From Butyrivibrio sp. (GTDB lineage Bacteria > Bacillota > Clostridia > Lachnospirales > Lachnospiraceae), in NCBI GenBank assembly GCA_017470505.1, contig JAFUYO010000013.1:228450-292449 (forward strand): a DNA stretch of 64,000 nt, in the 5' to 3' direction. The notes under the pieces were generated by a model. The model saw only the letters and a program-made list of their open reading frames with translations, had not been told where the DNA came from and did no database searches. Below are positions 35,594 through 43,320 of the stretch, in pieces. The translations under genes were made by a program, and so were the position numbers. Position 1 is the first letter of the stretch, and every line of letters starts with the position of its first letter.

Positions 35594-38350
35594 TTACTTC
35601 TTTTCAGCCTTGGGAGCCTTCTCCTTGGGAGCTTTCTCCTTGGGAGCCTTCTCCTTGGGAGCTTCCTCAGCAGCAGCCTCTTCCTTGGCTTCCTCTGCAG
35701 CTTCCTTGGCTTCCTCAGCTTCCTTGGCAATCTCCTGTCTCTGCTCTGAAACCTTGTCAACTACTTCATTGACAACCTCAAGAGTCTTCTCCTGTCTCTT
35801 GATGACGAAATCAGCATAGGAATCAGCCTGCTCCTTGACATGGTCTTTAGCCAGTTCCTGGAAATCCTTAACCTTCTCCATAGCTTCCTGGGGAGTAACA
35901 GGTGCAGTGGGAAGTCCGGGAACACTGGGAGCTTCCTTGGGCAGAGAATCAATAAATGTATCCTGCATCTCCATCATCTGATCAAAGAACTGCTCCCACT
36001 GATCTCTTGATGTCTCGATGGCTGACTTCTGCATGTCAATGATCTGATCCCAGAAAGTCAGGAGATTGGACTCAAATTCATCCATTGTCTTGGCTGCGTC
36101 TGTGCTGCTCTTCTTAGGAACAGGCCACTCATAGTTGCCTGAAGCAGGCACAAAAGGTACCGGCCAGGGCATAGGCATAGGCGGTACGGGAGGCATAGGC
36201 ATCATCCCCTGAAACATAGGCATAAAGCCGTTAAACTGGTTCCATTTGTTCTTTTTACTCATTTTATCCACTCCTTTCATAAATGGCATTAATTTTTTGT
36301 ATGCCAGATCGAACATTTTAGGTGCCGAGTTCCACATACTCTGTGGAATGTTATTTATATCGAAGTCTGTCAGCTTGATGATGAGCTCCCTCAGTCCGGG
36401 AATCTTGAATATCTTAGAGTATCGGCCCTGTGTGATATCAGGGATTGCTGCAAAGACTTCGTTTAAGATGTTGTAAGGATCGTTCTCGAGTTCCTCGGGA
36501 ACTCCTGCTCCCACGGTCGCATTCTCGCCCTCTGCTGCAGGAACGAGCATGATATCGATGACCCTGCCGTCAACCTTCACAGGCTTAACAGAGTAGCGGT
36601 CTCCCGTGACCGTCCCGGAGGCAAGCTTCTTGGCATCAACCTTGCCGCTTGAGTTAAGAGGCATCTTCTCTACAAATACGCACTGGCTCGGCATATTGGA
36701 ATCTTCGAGCATTCCGTCGGTTATGAACACCTGGATCAGCGCTTTTCTGAGGTTTCCTACATCTCCGACGCCCTGGTTGTCCATCTCCACATAGAGAACG
36801 GGGATGTTGTCGTGGAGCGTCTTGTGGAACTCAGGTGCAAGTCCGCAGGCCCTGACTCCGGGCTGCGATGTGATCGCTGTCTGGACCAGTCCCGCGTCGA
36901 AGCGGACGCCTGCGTTGTTTACAAAGAACTGGTTGGACCTTCCGATGCAGGTAAGACTTCCGTCGTCGTTTATCCTGACAAGGTCGTTTGTGTTGAAATA
37001 GTCGGCCCCGTCCACGTTCTCGAGCTTAAAGAATACCGTATCTCCGAGTTTTCCTGTGCTCATCGTGGGCGAGTTAAGGAGAAGTAATCCTGTCCTGGGG
37101 CCATCCGCGATGTCGTAATATTTCTTTTCATCCTCGACATATATCTTGGCGTTAAAGCCGGGAAGCAGAAATCCTATCGCGTCGTCCTCGCGGTCCGAGG
37201 GTGCAAGGACACATGCCCCGCCAAGTTCAGACAATCCGTACCCGTTTATAATGCGGGCTGTTGATCCGCAGGCCTTCAAATAGTCGTTGAATTTCTTCTT
37301 GTAATCAGGTGATACATAGGTGCCGCCCAGGAACACGACCTTTAATTTGGACAGATCGATGTCAGGCATGGTCTTGAGCCATGTATCGAGAATACCCATG
37401 CTGGTGAAAAGAACATTAATCCCGTAGTGCTGTATTGCCTCTGAGTAGCGCGGGTTTGTTGCGCCGACAGGAAGTGCCACGATCTCCATTCCAAGTCCCA
37501 AAGGCGTGTGGAGCATGTCCATCATCGCGTATACCCACGCCATGTTGAGCGTAAGGTAGGTTATCATATGCTTCGGAGCCTTCTTGAAGTCGGGATAGGT
37601 ATCCTTGGCCTTGAGTGCGCTCACTACAAATGAGTTCATCGCCCTGTCTGTCATCGGCACCGGCTTGTGCATACCGCTGACGGTTCCCGTTGTGTGGAGG
37701 ACGATATCCGTCATGCCCTTTCCGTAGGAAATCGGATGTGCGTCATATTCCTTGAGAAGGTCATCCATGTGGTGACCGCCCGGGATTTCTTTGAACAGAT
37801 CCCTGTTCATGCAGCGCATGACTTCAAGCGCAGGGAATGCGTAGTCTCCGCCCATCGGGCTCGACAAAACGATGATATTTCTGATTCCGTAGAGATCTCT
37901 GTCCCTGATGAGACGCTTCATCAGCTGCGGGAAGGCAAAAAGCTCGGAAACTATGATATCCGTGATCTTCTCCCTCTCGATCATGCTGCTGATCTGCTTC
38001 TCGTCGTACAGATCGAAGTGATAGATAAGTGATACTGATGCCCCGGTCATATTGAGGCCGTAAAAGGCAAATATTGATTCGGTAATAGGTGTTGAAATAA
38101 GTGCCACGCGTGAATTGTTCCCGCCTGTGAGGCCCAACCCTGAGAACGCCTCTGCGTATCTCTCCCAGTAGCGGAACATCTGCCTGTAGGTGTAGGTGCG
38201 GTACCCGTCCCTGATCGCGACACTGTCAAGCTGCTCTTCGCTGTAGGAATTGAGTTGCCTGATACATGACCAGCAGGGCTGATCTGCAACTTCACCGCTC
38301 TCAATGCGCTGTCTCAACTTCTTAAGCTTCTCTTTTTCATTTGCATCCAT
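35594..38350 (-). CDS. AMP-forming acyl-CoA ligase with phasin-like coiled-coil tail
   Basis: A 918-residue fusion. Residues 1 to about 600 are an ANL-superfamily adenylating domain: A3-type loop LHTTGTVSGMHKP, A5 YGLSELGG, A7/A8 NDLVRINDDG and GRSNQFF, and the A10 lysine in LNSSGKVDAKKL. The segment around 690 is Met/Pro/Trp-rich, followed by about 130 residues of amphipathic helix (FWDQIIDMQKSAIE, DQWEQFFDQMMEMQDTF) resembling polyester-granule phasins, then an Ala/Glu/Lys coiled coil and KEKAP repeats. AAGGAG lies nine bases before the ATG at 38350. The substrate is unknown; a fatty or hydroxy acid is plausible. Confidence 0.88.
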   Translation of the reverse strand: MDANEKEKLKKLRQRIESGEVADQPCWSCIRQLNSYSEEQLDSVAIRDGYRTYTYRQMFRYWERYAEAFSGLGLTGGNNSRVALISTPITESIFAFYGLNMTGASVSLIYHFDLYDEKQISSMIEREKITDIIVSELFAFPQLMKRLIRDRDLYGIRNIIVLSSPMGGDYAFPALEVMRCMNRDLFKEIPGGHHMDDLLKEYDAHPISYGKGMTDIVLHTTGTVSGMHKPVPMTDRAMNSFVVSALKAKDTYPDFKKAPKHMITYLTLNMAWVYAMMDMLHTPLGLGMEIVALPVGATNPRYSEAIQHYGINVLFTSMGILDTWLKTMPDIDLSKLKVVFLGGTYVSPDYKKKFNDYLKACGSTARIINGYGLSELGGACVLAPSDREDDAIGFLLPGFNAKIYVEDEKKYYDIADGPRTGLLLLNSPTMSTGKLGDTVFFKLENVDGADYFNTNDLVRINDDGSLTCIGRSNQFFVNNAGVRFDAGLVQTAITSQPGVRACGLAPEFHKTLHDNIPVLYVEMDNQGVGDVGNLRKALIQVFITDGMLEDSNMPSQCVFVEKMPLNSSGKVDAKKLASGTVTGDRYSVKPVKVDGRVIDIMLVPAAEGENATVGAGVPEELENDPYNILNEVFAAIPDITQGRYSKIFKIPGLRELIIKLTDFDINNIPQSMWNSAPKMFDLAYKKLMPFMKGVDKMSKKNKWNQFNGFMPMFQGMMPMPPVPPMPMPWPVPFVPASGNYEWPVPKKSSTDAAKTMDEFESNLLTFWDQIIDMQKSAIETSRDQWEQFFDQMMEMQDTFIDSLPKEAPSVPGLPTAPVTPQEAMEKVKDFQELAKDHVKEQADSYADFVIKRQEKTLEVVNEVVDKVSEQRQEIAKEAEEAKEAAEEAKEEAAAEEAPKEKAPKEKAPKEKAPKAEKK

Positions 38351-38396
38351 GAAAACTGACTCCTTCATATTTTTTTCAATAAAAACTGCAACACTA

Positions 38397-38424
38397 TATA
38401 TAGTTTACACATTTTTTGTGCCAA
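38397..38424 (-). promoter_or_regulatory. Promoter of the ligase-esterase operon
   Basis: Minus-strand TTGGCA (38419-38424) and TATATA (38397-38402, 16-base spacer; or 38395-38400, 18-base) about 50 bases before the ATG at 38350. Confidence 0.5.
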
Positions 38425-38457
38425 ATATCCGTTAAAATTATAAATTTTTTATAAAAA

Positions 38458-38499
38458 CAAAAAAAAAGGCTCTGGGCCCTTCGCCCACTTCTGAGACTC
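38458..38499 (-). terminator. Probable terminator of the fumarate reductase cluster
   Basis: An imperfect hairpin centred on GTGGGCGAAGGGCCCA is followed on the minus strand by nine or more U. The stretch 38500-38683 between it and frdB holds nothing I recognise. Confidence 0.55.
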
Positions 38500-38683
38500 T
38501 TTCAGCAGAGAATCAAATTCTCTGATATCTGGTGCTATGATAGGCTTTAGAAGGATATTATCATCCTCACTCTTGAACCCACAATACATTCTCCATGTCT
38601 CCTCCGCCTCTCTTTTTTATTTACAGAAATTTCTCTGCATCCAGCATCTTTAATCATGGTTTTTTTAATCAGCGTTTTGATAC

Positions 38684-39397
38684 TCACTGTCTTCCCCAAA
38701 TAGCTACCGAATTTGACCTCACGATCAATTCTTCGACAGGTAGACCAATCGGGCAAATGTTATGGCAAGCTAATGATTTCCCGCATCCCTCAAAATAATT
38801 TTCCTTATAATGAGTTGAAACCTCGTTCCGATGGCTTATTTCCTGTTCTTCATTCAGAATCCGAAAACCGTTGACCGCTGCAATCGCTCCAGCAAAAGTA
38901 CCCTTTGAAGAAAAGTTTGGACAAACCTCAAGGCAGCACCCGCACATCAGGCAGCGAGCCGACTGATACCTCGGTTCGTGTGTAAATTCAATCATATAGG
39001 CTTCGCTTTCCAACCAAAGGTTTAGTTTCTTCAAGTTCTCAAACAGGAATGACCGGTCAACAATCAGATCCCTGACAAGAGGAAACTTACTGAGTGGTTC
39101 CAGCGTAACGGTACTGCTCTTTAGCATATTCAGAAATGTAGAGCAGGCCAGCCGGGGAAGTCCGTTGATCAGCATGGCACACGCTCCGCATTTACGTACC
39201 ATACAACCGCATTCCCATCCAATAGGAGCAGCCGTATTCCCACATGCATCTGTCAGTGGGCTACGACTATTCAATTCGTTTAAGACAGCGGCAATAGAAC
39301 TATTTTCACTTCCGCCAAACTCAAATTCCTGCCAATAGCTGTCTGATTTCTGATTCTCTTGTCGCCGAATCCGTACTTTATATACCAAGTTAATCAC
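38684..39397 (-). CDS. frdB: Fumarate reductase/succinate dehydrogenase iron-sulfur subunit
   Basis: A 237-residue electron-transfer subunit linking the cytochrome b subunit to the flavoprotein. The N-terminal ferredoxin domain carries the 2Fe-2S cysteines (CGCMVRKCGAC and a later LACSTF), and the C-terminal domain has CLMCGCCLEVCP plus CGKSLACHNICP for the 4Fe-4S and 3Fe-4S clusters. It starts at a GTG overlapping the frdA stop as GTGA, so the two are translationally coupled. It is the last gene of the five-gene cluster. Codon choice differs from nearby native genes (more CGG, AAA, GAA). Confidence 0.92.
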   Translation of the reverse strand: MINLVYKVRIRRQENQKSDSYWQEFEFGGSENSSIAAVLNELNSRSPLTDACGNTAAPIGWECGCMVRKCGACAMLINGLPRLACSTFLNMLKSSTVTLEPLSKFPLVRDLIVDRSFLFENLKKLNLWLESEAYMIEFTHEPRYQSARCLMCGCCLEVCPNFSSKGTFAGAIAAVNGFRILNEEQEISHRNEVSTHYKENYFEGCGKSLACHNICPIGLPVEELIVRSNSVAIWGRQ

Positions 39398-40938
39398 CGC
39401 CTCTCTGGAACAGGCATAAAGGAAATTTGTATCTGCTTTCCGTCAAATCGTGCCACCGTCGTTTTGAGAAAATCCCTGTTGTTGCATTCAGGATAATCCT
39501 CCCGCCAGTGCGCTCCCCGGCTTTCTTTTCGGGCAAAGGCGCTTTGGAGAACTGCAAGACCAAGCAACGGCAGAGTTCCTTTTAGGTCCTGCACTTTCCG
39601 AATCCCTTTTAACAGGGAATTTCCATTTCTAACAACCCCAAGAGAATCCTGCATAGCCTGATTTAATTGTTTTGTTCCCACAATTTCCTGTACTGGTGGA
39701 ATATCTATCTGCGCCGCACAAGATAAAACTACGCCGTCAGCTTGTTCGCAGGCTGACTTTGCCGCAACACGTCCTCCGTACAATGCGCCCAACAGGGAAT
39801 TACCACCCAGACGGTTTGCACCATGATATTGGGCACAGCATTCCCCGGCAGCATAAAGATTCTGAATCGACGTTCTGTGCTGCTCATCCACAAGAATACC
39901 ACCCATGAAGTAGTGGATTCCTGGCAAAACAGGCACCGGTTCCTTCCTGATATCCTTATGCAGATATGTCATGCAGTCATCTGCTAAGCCGGACAGCTTA
40001 TTTGAAATGACCTCCTTCGATATTTCCGTCATATCAAGAAATACCTCGGATTCATGGCTGACCTTCCATATTTCTCTGGCGGTAATATCACGGGGCATCA
40101 GATTTCCAAGCTCCGGGTATTTTTCCTCCATGAAATACCACGGCTGATTGTTTCTGAGAGCAAACAGCCTGCCGCCTTCCCCTCTGGCTGCCTCGCTGAT
40201 AAGCATACGTTTCCCGCCGCATTCCACAGTAGTCGGATGATACTGGATCATTTCACCATTTGCCAGAGGAACACCAAGCCGGAACAATTCTGCGGTTACT
40301 TCTCCCGTATTGGACAGCGAACCTGTTGTATTCCCAAACAATCCGTGCATACCACCGGAGGCAACAATGACCGCATCCCCCGGTAATTCAACAATTTCCT
40401 GACTGTATTCATCCCTAATTACACAACCACAGCAAACACTGCCGCACAGTCGAAGCGTCAGGAAAGAATGGTGGCTAAACCGTTCTACCATACCAGCCCC
40501 TTCTTTTCGACGAACAGCGTCGATCATAGCGGTCATAATCTGCTTCCCGGTGTCACTCTGTGCAAAGGCAGTCCGTTTCTTTTTCTGCCCGCCAAAATTC
40601 CGTAAATCCACATCATCATAGCCGCTCATATTAAATTGGACACCAAGTTTTAACAACCAATGCACCAGCTCCGGCGCAGCCTGCGTCATTCCCCAAACCG
40701 CATTCGGGTCCGCCAGACCGCAGGCAGCTTTTATCGTATCTGTAAAATGCTCTTCCGGGCTGTCGTTTTCATCTTTCGTATTCAAGGCTGCGTTTATACC
40801 GCCCTCCGCCATAACAGACTGCGCCCGCTCTGATGGAAATGGAGAAACCAGTTTTACATTGCAGCCATTTTCCGCCGCTTGCAAAGCCGCTGAAAGCCCC
40901 GCCAATCCCGCACCGATAATAATAATTGTCTTACTCAT
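39394..40938 (-). CDS. frdA: Fumarate reductase/succinate dehydrogenase flavoprotein subunit
   Basis: A 514-residue FAD enzyme. The dinucleotide fold IIGAGLAGLSAA starts at about residue 5; the SVMAEGGINAAL segment, the substrate-binding histidine in YHPTTVECGG, the RGEGGRLF segment and the late HGANRLGGNSLLGA motif are all present. The usual covalent-FAD histidine context is altered (the segment reads SVMAEGG), so FAD attachment may be non-covalent. The ATG at 40938 overlaps the frdC stop as ATGA. In an anaerobe it most likely reduces fumarate to succinate using quinol or another membrane donor. Confidence 0.93.
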   Translation of the reverse strand: MSKTIIIIGAGLAGLSAALQAAENGCNVKLVSPFPSERAQSVMAEGGINAALNTKDENDSPEEHFTDTIKAACGLADPNAVWGMTQAAPELVHWLLKLGVQFNMSGYDDVDLRNFGGQKKKRTAFAQSDTGKQIMTAMIDAVRRKEGAGMVERFSHHSFLTLRLCGSVCCGCVIRDEYSQEIVELPGDAVIVASGGMHGLFGNTTGSLSNTGEVTAELFRLGVPLANGEMIQYHPTTVECGGKRMLISEAARGEGGRLFALRNNQPWYFMEEKYPELGNLMPRDITAREIWKVSHESEVFLDMTEISKEVISNKLSGLADDCMTYLHKDIRKEPVPVLPGIHYFMGGILVDEQHRTSIQNLYAAGECCAQYHGANRLGGNSLLGALYGGRVAAKSACEQADGVVLSCAAQIDIPPVQEIVGTKQLNQAMQDSLGVVRNGNSLLKGIRKVQDLKGTLPLLGLAVLQSAFARKESRGAHWREDYPECNNRDFLKTTVARFDGKQIQISFMPVPERR

Positions 40939-41474
40939 AGATACTGCCATCCAATATAGTATAAAATGACTGCTCCAGCAATAAATAGGAGGAGCACCGA
41001 AAGAATCAGGTAAATATCGTTCCGGCGTTCGTTATAACTGATGATTCCAAGCGATACGAGCAACGGGCGGATATTGATAAAAACATGGACAAAGAACGCA
41101 GCCACAAACAAAAGCTGGGTTACCATTTTGACCGTCGTAAAAGGGAACAGAATATATGTCCCGTTCTGCACTTTTCCAAACAATCCGATGTGGAAGAACA
41201 GCAGAATTAGTATCGCCAGCCCGCTGGCACGTCTCGCCCAAAAGATATTGTTCTGCTTCAGATATTTTTGACCTGCTTGTTTAGCAGTTCGCAGGCTCCG
41301 AACCGTCAACAAAATGCCAATGGCGATATGGACAACAAGAATCGCGACTCCAATCCAAGCAAGAACTTTCCCGGCGCTACTTCCTACCCCAACCAGCATA
41401 AAGCTGCCCATGATCCCATGAATCATAAAAATGAGAAGCATCAAAACAGACAAAATTGTATTCAATTTTCTCAT
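40935..41474 (-). CDS. frdC: Fumarate reductase cytochrome b / membrane anchor subunit
   Basis: A 179-residue membrane protein with five helices and several histidines at helix ends (for example IHGIMG, VHIAIG, FHIGLFG, VHVFIN) suited to bind haem b, as in single-subunit succinate:quinone oxidoreductase anchors. The ATG at 41474 is preferred over a GTG at 41483 because GAGGTGA lies nine bases before it. The gene follows the putative flavinylated protein and overlaps frdA by four bases. It would pass electrons from the membrane to FrdAB. Confidence 0.85.
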   Translation of the reverse strand: MRKLNTILSVLMLLIFMIHGIMGSFMLVGVGSSAGKVLAWIGVAILVVHIAIGILLTVRSLRTAKQAGQKYLKQNNIFWARRASGLAILILLFFHIGLFGKVQNGTYILFPFTTVKMVTQLLFVAAFFVHVFINIRPLLVSLGIISYNERRNDIYLILSVLLLFIAGAVILYYIGWQYL

Positions 41475-41483
41475 AAGACCCAC

Positions 41484-41993
41484 TCACCTCATTTCTTCGC
41501 TGTCCATGATTATGTAGTCCATCTGCTCAAGCGTCGTAATATCCATGAAATTATCCGATGCCAAGAACACGTCATACTTTCCGCTTATCACTCTGGACAG
41601 CAGCATGGTGTCACTGTACTCCGTCAAATCCACGGAAAAACCGGCCTGTTCCAACCTGTTACAGAGTTTCTTTGCATACCTGACCAGTGCGTAATCGGTT
41701 TCAGGTACATACAATCTGAATCTAATTTCCGCTTCCATCAGATCTGTTTCCAAAACTCCCAATGCCAGTTCTTTTAATACACTCCGAGCGTCCTTGGCGT
41801 CGAGACCATCTGACGTGATATTGATACAAAGGACATAAGAGCCTTCCAACTGTGTGGCCGCTTGGGCAGCTTTTTTTGCTTTCGGTGTTGCTCCTGTGAT
41901 TGCATCAATCATAGAGGGCGGTGAGTGCAAAAGTGCACCGAAACCTGCAAGAAAAACAATTGTAACTGCTAACAAAATCAATTTCCGTTTCAC
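41484..41993 (-). CDS. Membrane-anchored extracytoplasmic protein with putative flavinylation motif
   Basis: A 169-residue protein with an N-terminal signal anchor (residues 4-21). Soon after comes DAITGAT at 30-36, which resembles the D-x-x-S/T-G-A-T site where ApbE attaches FMN to NqrC/RnfG-type proteins. The rest (about 50-169) is not a standard FMN-binding domain; its end, SGKYDVFLAS, recalls solute-binding folds. The start is a GTG overlapping the preceding stop (GTGA). Its coupling to frdC-frdA-frdB suggests an extracytoplasmic electron carrier or fumarate-binding partner. The family is not recognised and the flavinylation call is inference. Confidence 0.65.
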   Translation of the reverse strand: MKRKLILLAVTIVFLAGFGALLHSPPSMIDAITGATPKAKKAAQAATQLEGSYVLCINITSDGLDAKDARSVLKELALGVLETDLMEAEIRFRLYVPETDYALVRYAKKLCNRLEQAGFSVDLTEYSDTMLLSRVISGKYDVFLASDNFMDITTLEQMDYIIMDSEEMR

Positions 41994-42229
41994 ATTGCCA
42001 CCTCGTTTCTTATTTTTTCAAAATCCTCATTGCGTTCAAGACGGCAATTATGGTATCCTGATGATTTTCTTGTTTTATAGTAGTCGTTGATCTCTTTTGC
42101 CACGTCATTTAAGAAAAAAACAGCCCATACAATCCCAAGAATAGCTATCGCCTGGTTAGTTTCAAGAAGAAGAATTATTCCGACAACGCCTCTGACTATG
42201 GCATCGCCAATCGTTCTTTGAGAGAGCAA
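41990..42229 (-). pseudogene. Possible 5'-truncated membrane protein at the head of the frd cluster
   Basis: A 79-residue frame with no ATG or GTG at its head: it opens directly after an in-frame TAG with a TTG at 42229 and has no ribosome site. Two hydrophobic segments (VVGIILLLETNQAIAILGIVW) and a charged tail remain. Its end overlaps the next gene as GTGA, like the rest of the cluster, so it once belonged to the same operon. The upstream break coincides with the vapC stop, 12 bases away. It may be a remnant left by insertion of vapBC; a genuine TTG-started protein is the alternative. Confidence 0.5.
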
Positions 42230-42241
42230 CTACAGACTGTT

Positions 42242-42664
42242 TTATGAAGACAGATCACCTTCCTCTCGCCAGTTTTCTATCAATATGTTATCGATATCTA
42301 TGAAATCCTTCGTATTATCGGTTACCAAAGTATATCCTTTGGACCTTGCATGTGCAGCAATCATTTTATCTCTATCCTGGTTCTGCTTATCTTTATGCTT
42401 TTTTCTAAGCTCTGAAAGTATTTGTCCAAAATGCATTGCAGCCTTCATATCGAAATCTTCAATAGGTATGCCTGCGAGAATCCCGTTTATTGCGGCACGA
42501 TTTCTTTCGGGATAATTGCTATTGAGAATACCATATTCGAGCTCAGCATATGTAACCACAGATATACAAACATCTTCCCCAACATGTTCAGCCAGCGTTG
42601 CTGCACATTTAGAATTTGGATGCCTTATTGCAAAGATCAGTATGTTGGTGTCAAGCATGTACAT
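42242..42664 (-). CDS. vapC: VapC-type PIN-domain RNase toxin
   Basis: A 140-residue PIN nuclease that likely cuts tRNA or other RNA when freed from its antitoxin. The acidic residues are in place: MLDTNI near the N-terminus, TYAELEYG, the QDRDKMIAAHA aspartates and VTDNTKDF. The ATG at 42664 is one base after the antitoxin stop and has GGAG seven bases upstream; a longer in-frame start would overlap the antitoxin. Directly downstream is the truncated gene that heads the frd cluster. Confidence 0.92.
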   Translation of the reverse strand: MYMLDTNILIFAIRHPNSKCAATLAEHVGEDVCISVVTYAELEYGILNSNYPERNRAAINGILAGIPIEDFDMKAAMHFGQILSELRKKHKDKQNQDRDKMIAAHARSKGYTLVTDNTKDFIDIDNILIENWREEGDLSS

Positions 42665-42665
42665 G

Positions 42666-42908
42666 TTATAGCTCCACCCTTCTGTTGCTAACTTCTTCTG
42701 GTCGTCCATCAGCTAAAAAATCATCTGAAAACATTTGAAGTCCGTTAAGAAATGCATTCTTTACAGAGTTTTTTGGGGTAATAACAAGCGAATCTCCGAT
42801 TCTATTTATGATCACTTCAGAATCATCCAACTTATATTCTTTAGGAATTCTTATCGCCTGACTCCTTCCTGACATAAAAGGTTTTGTTGTGTGAATTGTT
42901 GTATCCAT
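42666..42908 (-). CDS. vapB: VapB/VagC-type AbrB-fold antitoxin
   Basis: An 80-residue antitoxin with an N-terminal swapped-hairpin DNA-binding fold (SGRSQAIRIPKEYKL, VIINRIGDSLVITPK) and a C-terminal toxin-binding tail (LQMFSDDFLADGR). GGAGG lies eight bases before the ATG at 42908. The pair should repress its own promoter; a palindrome overlaps that promoter. Confidence 0.92.
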   Translation of the reverse strand: MDTTIHTTKPFMSGRSQAIRIPKEYKLDDSEVIINRIGDSLVITPKNSVKNAFLNGLQMFSDDFLADGRPEEVSNRRVEL

Positions 42909-42929
42909 AGGCTTTACCTCCATAGCTTA

Positions 42930-42958
42930 ATGATATATCACGGTATATCTCATTGCAA
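42930..42958 (-). promoter_or_regulatory. vapBC promoter with overlapping operator palindrome
   Basis: Minus strand TTGCAA (42953-42958), 17-base spacer, TATCAT (42930-42935). GATATATCACGGTATATC (42932-42949) is a palindrome over the -10 and spacer, the expected place for VapBC autorepression. Confidence 0.6.
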
Positions 42959-42992
42959 CCCTCAATATAGCGCATTATCGTTTTTAGAGTAT

Positions 42993-43044
42993 GGGTATTT
43001 CTTCCATAACTAAATTAGTTGACGTGGTTGTGGAAGAAATACCC
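42993..43044. repeat. 14-bp perfect inverted repeat upstream of vapBC
   Basis: GGGTATTTCTTCCA and its complement around a 24-base loop. It has no U tract and lies between the vapBC promoter and the terminator at 43117; it may mark the edge of the acquired block. Confidence 0.5.
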
Positions 43045-43116
43045 TGTAAGTACATGTTGGCAAATATGCTGCATATAGTCATATTTAACGTTCGTTAACT
43101 TTGGTTTATACACTAT

Positions 43117-43149
43117 AAAAAAAGACTTCCCTGAGAGAGGGAAGTCTTT
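43117..43149 (-). terminator. Terminator of the DUF308 gene, displaced by an inserted element
   Basis: AAAGACTTCCCT and AGGGAAGTCTTT form a 12-bp stem followed by a U run on the minus strand. It lies 170 bases past the DUF308 stop because the 154-bp inverted-repeat element sits between. Confidence 0.88.
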
Positions 43150-43166
43150 GCAAGTTGCAGGTATTA

Positions 43167-43320
43167 GGAACTGTAGCGAATTAACTTAGTCATTTGACTT
43201 GTCTGCTTTCCCGACAGCTGCGTCAGAAAGCCTCGCCGTAGCCCGCTACGACTACGTTTTCTTCCTTGCTCTCGGAAAAGCATCCTGCGTCAAATGACTA
43301 AGTAATTCTGCTACAGTTCC
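43167..43320. mobile_element. Complete 154-bp MITE-like element (GGAACTGTAGC ends)
   Basis: The ends are near-perfect inverted repeats of about 32 bp: GGAACTGTAGCGAATTAACT... and the complement of ...AGTAATTCTGCTACAGTTCC, both continuing CTTAGTCATTTGAC. TTA flanks both sides, a possible 3-bp target duplication; the right TTA is the complement of the DUF308 stop codon. Inside is the shared hairpin core (43236-43270). There is no ORF, so it would need a transposase in trans. Confidence 0.75.
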
